From positions 1 through 43,045 of the forward strand of contig NZ_FOMG01000032.1 in NCBI RefSeq assembly GCF_900112485.1: 43,045 nucleotides of DNA, given 5' to 3'. Every line of letters begins with the position of its first letter. Position 1 is the stretch's first letter. The stretch is from Clostridium uliginosum. GTDB taxonomy: Bacteria; Bacillota; Clostridia; Clostridiales; Clostridiaceae. Both the position numbers and the translations under genes were made by a program. Below are positions 39,440 to 43,045 of this stretch, piece after piece. The notes below the pieces were generated by a model. That model was not told the DNA's origin. It was given only the letters and a program-made list of their open reading frames with translations, and ran no database searches.

Positions 39440-41689
39440 TTAAGATATATATTCTAATAATCTTTTCCCAGTAAAAGATGAAGGACATTTTGTAATACCA
39501 TTGGGATATCCCATATATATAAGATCTCCTCCATTAAAGCCGCCTAAGGGACCTAAGTCAATAATCCAGTTAGCATGGCACATTATACTTAAATTATGTT
39601 CTAGTATGATAACTGTTTTTCCTTTATTAATTAATTTATTAAATAGTTGTATCAATTTTTTTATATCTGACTCATGTAATCCTGTGCTTGGTTCATCTAA
39701 TATATAAATTTCACCAGTATTCTTTAAAAGAGTAACAGCAATTTTTAATCTTTGTAGTTCTCCACCTGACATAGTGTCAAGAGATTGTCCAAGCTTTATA
39801 TAACCTAGGTTTACTTCAGAAATAATATATAATATTTTTTTCAACTCTTTATCGATAAAGACTTCCAAAGCTTCATCAATTGAGAGGTTAAGAATATCAC
39901 TTATTGTATATCCGTTATACTTATAATTTGATATTTCCTGTTTGTATCGTGTTCCTTCACATAATTCGCAAGTCTCTTCCACATCATCCATAAAAGCCAA
40001 ATCTGTTTTTACTATACCTTTACCTTTGCACAAAGGACAGGCACCTTCTCCACTAAAGCTAAATAATGAAGGTGATTTACTGCTTGCTTTACTAAAGATA
40101 TTTCTAATTTTATCAAAGAAGCCAATGTAAGTTGCTAATATTGAACGGGAAGATGTATAAATTTTTTTTTGGTCTAAGAGTATACTATTTGGATACTTGT
40201 TACGGAAAAGACGTGTAATTAATGTACTTTTACCAGAACCTGCTACTCCAGTTATAACTGTTAAGGCGTTCTTAGGTATTTTTATAGAGATATTCTTTAA
40301 ATTAAACATCTTTGCATTATTAAGTTCGTAGAAATCATAAAATTCCTTATTTACTGTATTTATATTATGTTTTTTAGATAAAGCATTTCCAGTAGTGGTA
40401 TCACTATTTAATGGCTGTGGATATGTTCCTTGAAAAGTGATTTTTCCGCCGTTAACTCCTGATCCTGGACCCATATCAATAATATGATCTGCTATATTTA
40501 TCACATCAGGATCATGCTCCACAATTATAACTGTATTTCCTTTCTCTTTAAGCCCTTTGAATATCTTATTTATACCAGTGATATCGTGAGGATGTAATCC
40601 AATACTAGGTTCATCAAATATATATACAACGTCACTTAGACTGCTGTTTAAATGTTTTGACATTTTAATACGTTGAGATTCTCCACCAGATAATGTATTA
40701 GTTGTACGATTTAGTGTAAGATAATCTAATCCAACTTCTTCTAATGTACTTAAACGCTTGAGAATATCATCAATAACTGTCTGAACTTTTGACTCATGGA
40801 TTATTTGAAGGAAAGATTTTAATTCATTTATTGGCATGTCAGCACAATCAGCAATTGATTTCTCATTGATTTTGCAGGATAAAACAGTATCATTAAGACG
40901 TTTTCCATTGCAATGAGGGCAAATTTGTTCGTCTACAAGTTGTTCAAGCTCTTTTTTATATTGTTTTTGATCTTTTTCTAAAAAAGAGTTTCTTATTCTT
41001 GGAATAAGTCCAATATACTTTGCTGTCTTATGCCAATTGCTTGTTGGATTATCAGGAGTTTTTTCTTCTTCATAAAGCAGAGTATTAAGTTCTAAATCTG
41101 AGTAGTCTTTAATTGGCTTTTCAATATTGAAATAACCAGATTCCGTATAACGGCTTAATCGCCATCCCCCTGGTTGAAATGTTGGAAATTGAATAGCACC
41201 ATTATTTAAATTTTTATCAAAATTTATTAGTTTATGAATATCAATATCTTTAATTATCCCTAATCCTTGGCAATAAGGACACATACCATTTGTACTGTTG
41301 AAAGAAAAATTCATTGAGTAACCAACAAAAGGTTTTCCTATTCTAGAAAAGAGAAGACGTAACAAGGTATAGATATCAGTGACTGTACCAACAGTTGATC
41401 GTACATTTCCGCCTATTTTCTTTTGGTCTATAATAATAGAGACAGGAAGATTGTTAATTTTTTCAACATTAGGCCTGCCATAGTGAGGTAATAATTGTTG
41501 AATGTAAGAGGAATATGTATCATTTAACATCCTTTGAGATTCAGCAGCTAATGTATCGAAAATTAGTGAAGACTTCCCTGAACCAGATAAACCTGTAATT
41601 ATAGTGATTTCCTTTTTGGGTATATTTACTGATATATCCTTAAGATTATTTTCATTTGCATGGAAGATTTCAATCATTTCTCTTGGCAT
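39440..41689 (-). CDS. UvrA-like ABC ATPase (UvrA2/drug-resistance type)
   Basis: The start is ATG 41689, one base after the marR stop, with AGAAGG upstream; the longer frame to 41710 is less likely. The 749-residue protein has two ABC modules: Walker A GLSGSGKSS and GVAGSGKST, signatures LSGGESQRIKMS and MSGGELQRLKIA, Walker B VYIFDEPSIGLHP and IYILDEPSTGLHE. Cys pairs CPYC, CPHC, CPLC and CELC form zinc knuckles. It is shorter than housekeeping UvrA (about 940), lacking much of the UvrB-binding and insertion regions, as in UvrA2/DrrC-like proteins linked to resistance to DNA-binding drugs. It is co-transcribed with marR. Confidence 0.9.
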   Translation of the reverse strand: MPREMIEIFHANENNLKDISVNIPKKEITIITGLSGSGKSSLIFDTLAAESQRMLNDTYSSYIQQLLPHYGRPNVEKINNLPVSIIIDQKKIGGNVRSTVGTVTDIYTLLRLLFSRIGKPFVGYSMNFSFNSTNGMCPYCQGLGIIKDIDIHKLINFDKNLNNGAIQFPTFQPGGWRLSRYTESGYFNIEKPIKDYSDLELNTLLYEEEKTPDNPTSNWHKTAKYIGLIPRIRNSFLEKDQKQYKKELEQLVDEQICPHCNGKRLNDTVLSCKINEKSIADCADMPINELKSFLQIIHESKVQTVIDDILKRLSTLEEVGLDYLTLNRTTNTLSGGESQRIKMSKHLNSSLSDVVYIFDEPSIGLHPHDITGINKIFKGLKEKGNTVIIVEHDPDVINIADHIIDMGPGSGVNGGKITFQGTYPQPLNSDTTTGNALSKKHNINTVNKEFYDFYELNNAKMFNLKNISIKIPKNALTVITGVAGSGKSTLITRLFRNKYPNSILLDQKKIYTSSRSILATYIGFFDKIRNIFSKASSKSPSLFSFSGEGACPLCKGKGIVKTDLAFMDDVEETCELCEGTRYKQEISNYKYNGYTISDILNLSIDEALEVFIDKELKKILYIISEVNLGYIKLGQSLDTMSGGELQRLKIAVTLLKNTGEIYILDEPSTGLHESDIKKLIQLFNKLINKGKTVIILEHNLSIMCHANWIIDLGPLGGFNGGDLIYMGYPNGITKCPSSFTGKRLLEYIS

Positions 41690-41690
41690 A

Positions 41691-42137
41691 TTAGCGCCTT
41701 CTTTCTTCAAAAACTCTGCTTACTTTAAGGCATAGTTCAGCAAAAAGTTCTTGCTCATTTGAAGTTAAAGCAAATGATGTAATTTCAGCCAAATGTTCAT
41801 GGTCTTTTTGTACTTCTTTTAAAAATTTAAAACCTTTATCTGTTAATACTGTCCAAAGCTCTCTTGCATCAGAGTTGCTTTTTTCCTGTTTTACATAACC
41901 CATATCTTTAAGAACTTTTAATCCTTTAGATATTTTAGAACGAGAAACTCCCAAGTTACTACTTAATTCTGCAGGACGGCTTCCATTTGTATGATATAGA
42001 GATTCTAATAAATCATACTGAAACCAAGAAATGTTATCTTTATTTATCTTATTTCTTTCAGCAACAAGTTCACATTGAAGTCTTGATAATCCTTCTTCTA
42101 ATTTAGAATTATATAATTGTTTATTCATATTGTGCAT
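41691..42137 (-). CDS. MarR-family repressor of the UvrA-like gene
   Basis: The 148-residue winged-helix protein has LSSNLGVSRSKISKGLKVLK as recognition helix and the wing GYVKQEKSNSDARELWTVLT. ATG 42137 is only two bases from AAGGAG, so the in-frame ATG at 42128 may be the real start. The downstream UvrA-like gene follows after one base. A palindrome upstream (42157-42184) is the likely autoregulatory operator, so the pair should respond to a drug or aromatic ligand. Confidence 0.88.
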   Translation of the reverse strand: MHNMNKQLYNSKLEEGLSRLQCELVAERNKINKDNISWFQYDLLESLYHTNGSRPAELSSNLGVSRSKISKGLKVLKDMGYVKQEKSNSDARELWTVLTDKGFKFLKEVQKDHEHLAEITSFALTSNEQELFAELCLKVSRVFEERRR

Positions 42138-42156
42138 ATCTCCTTAATATTAATAA

Positions 42157-42184
42157 AAAATAGTTTCTTTTCGGAAACTATTTT
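42157..42184 (-). promoter_or_regulatory. operator palindrome of the marR-uvrA2-like operon
   Basis: AAAATAGTTTC (42157-42167) and GAAACTATTTT (42174-42184) are perfect 11-bp inverted arms six bp apart, 20-47 bp upstream of the marR start. The arms and spacing suit a dimeric winged-helix repressor. Confidence 0.75.
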
Positions 42185-42198
42185 AGCACTTTATTAAA

Positions 42199-42552
42199 AT
42201 GATTGCAATATGGAAATTATTTTCTAGAGCTGACCTACAAAAACAAATAGATGCAGATTTGGGTTTAGCAAATCTATTAGGATCAGATTTAACTGACTGG
42301 ATTGGTTATGCTGCTGATTTAATTTGTAAAAATGCAATAGTTTCTCTTTCAGTAATGATATTAAAACCACTGTTAAAAGCAGATGCATCAGAAATAGCAT
42401 CAACAATTAACAGTATGGTTAGCAATCACTATAATTATATAGTAGTAACTTACACATATGAATATCAAGGGTATCTACCAGGCAGTAGCTATCCTAACTA
42501 TAATGTAATAGTACGCATATTAGATAAGATCATACTCTCAAGATTAAAATAA
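42199..42552 (+). CDS. hypothetical protein or gene remnant
   Basis: An open frame of 117 codons from ATG 42199 has no ribosome site and starts only 15 bp from the marR operator. The first ten residues may be non-coding. From about residue 10 (RADLQKQIDADLGLANLLGS) it looks protein-like, with a hydrophobic stretch (ICKNAIVSLSVMILKPLL) and a Tyr-rich end (YTYEYQGYLPGSSYPNYN). It may be the 3' end of a truncated gene. I recognise no family. Confidence 0.35.
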   Translation: MIAIWKLFSRADLQKQIDADLGLANLLGSDLTDWIGYAADLICKNAIVSLSVMILKPLLKADASEIASTINSMVSNHYNYIVVTYTYEYQGYLPGSSYPNYNVIVRILDKIILSRLK

Positions 42553-42650
42553 TAATAATTTCAAAGTTGTCACAGTTTAAACTTAACTATTGAAATTAGA
42601 ACAAAAAGAGCTAATTTTAAAGCTATTGAAAATATAGAAATATGATAAAA

Positions 42651-43045
42651 GGGGCTGTCTTATAATACAAATGATTTAATGATGTGATGTATATTCAAAA
42701 AAGAAATAGAAATAACATTTGTCGAAGAAGCATTGAAAAATAAGCTTAGAGTTTCTTCATTTGAAGTTGTTCCATAAATGATTGTCCTAATGCATATTAG
42801 GAGCAATCTTTTATGGGTACAACTTTAAATGTTAGAAACTCTTAGGCATATAAAACAAAATAACAAGTCAGTATGCTAGTCTATTTTGAGTCATACTACG
42901 TCAGTAACATTAGCTAATAGTCTACTATTGACTAATATTACTTTCTTGTCTGACTCAAAATATACGTCACATCTTTGACTTGTTATTTTGTTCATATGCC
43001 TTAGCGAAATTTTTCTAGTCTTCTTTAATAAATGTTATTTCTATT
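42651..43045. repeat. R2 element, copy 2, with R1 nested inside (runs off the window)
   Basis: It starts GGGGCTGTCTTATAATAC and follows 5232-4956 in reverse orientation with few differences, including the central CCTAATGCATATTAGG palindrome. It is interrupted at 42845-43001 by an R1 element. After the insert it continues with GCGAAATTTTTCTAG as in copy 1. The far end lies beyond the window. Confidence 0.9.
42845..43001 (-). repeat. R1 element, copy 5 (long form), nested in R2
   Basis: The 157-bp element GGCATATA...ATATGCCT is flanked by TA at 42843-42844 and 43002-43003. The intact R2 copy near 5 kb has a single TA at that position, which shows the empty site. Internal sequence resembles copies 1 and 4. 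Confidence 0.92.

Overview
The window looks like chromosome from a low-GC Firmicute of the Clostridium cluster I type. The DNA is very AT-rich, ribosome sites are strong AGGAGG-like sequences, and GTG/TTG starts occur. Family content also fits: PD-(D/E)XK AAA proteins, DUF2089/SHOCT proteins, MATE pumps, and tandem half-size ABC exporters beside an AraC regulator. There is no rRNA, tRNA, CRISPR array or complete insertion sequence. The region is accessory: short independent gene cassettes separated by decayed genes and many small non-coding mobile repeats.

Layout. 0-5 kb: a broken DAK/DegV-like gene, an alpha/beta hydrolase, a tfoX-like gene split by a 159-bp repeat, small membrane proteins, a GNAT remnant and an AraC/GyrI-like regulator. 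5-9 kb: a tyrosine recombinase, a HEPN-MNT (type VII) toxin-antitoxin pair with a decayed partial duplicate 2.4 kb downstream, and a lipoprotein. 9-11 kb: an AbrB-ABC transporter operon that looks more GC-rich than its neighbours, abutting an IS3 orfA scrap. 11-17 kb: an AAA ATPase/PD-(D/E)XK protein, a HEPN protein with a zinc ribbon, an unrecognised protein and a secreted copper-amine-oxidase-N-like protein. 17.5-19.3 kb: a run of small genes (helical repeat, TfoX C-terminal domain, PNPOx-like, P-loop kinase). 19.4-21.8 kb: a DUF2089/SHOCT/MFS operon on the minus strand. 22-25.3 kb: a BAAT-type thioesterase, a MarR regulator and a proline-iminopeptidase-like hydrolase, with shared operators before the first two. 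26-28.1 kb: a MarR-MATE cassette with mirror-image operators. 28.4-32 kb: two AAA/PD-(D/E)XK genes, one broken, punctuated by three copies of a TA-flanked repeat. 32.2-37.3 kb: an AraC regulator and two ABC exporter halves, with the regulator bracketed by a repeat that makes 8-bp target duplications. 37.6-39.3 kb: a PfkB kinase and a TrpF-like TIM barrel without the usual catalytic cysteine. 39.4-42.1 kb: a marR-uvrA2-like operon. The right end is another repeat, with a second repeat nested inside it.

The main result is three families of miniature inverted-repeat elements, called here R1, R2 and R3, whose boundaries can be read from the sequence. R1 has five copies of 68-160 bp and a TA duplication. 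The duplication is shown by two natural empty sites: the tfoX reading frame, and the unoccupied R2 copy. R3 has two full copies with 8-bp duplications. R2 is a roughly 275-bp palindromic element. R1 sits immediately after, or just before, both AAA/PD-(D/E)XK genes at 28.6-31.9 kb and looks like a ready-made bidirectional terminator. Other candidates for new biology are the HEPN-zinc-ribbon neighbourhood, the PfkB/TrpF-like pair, and the well-defined MarR operator sets.
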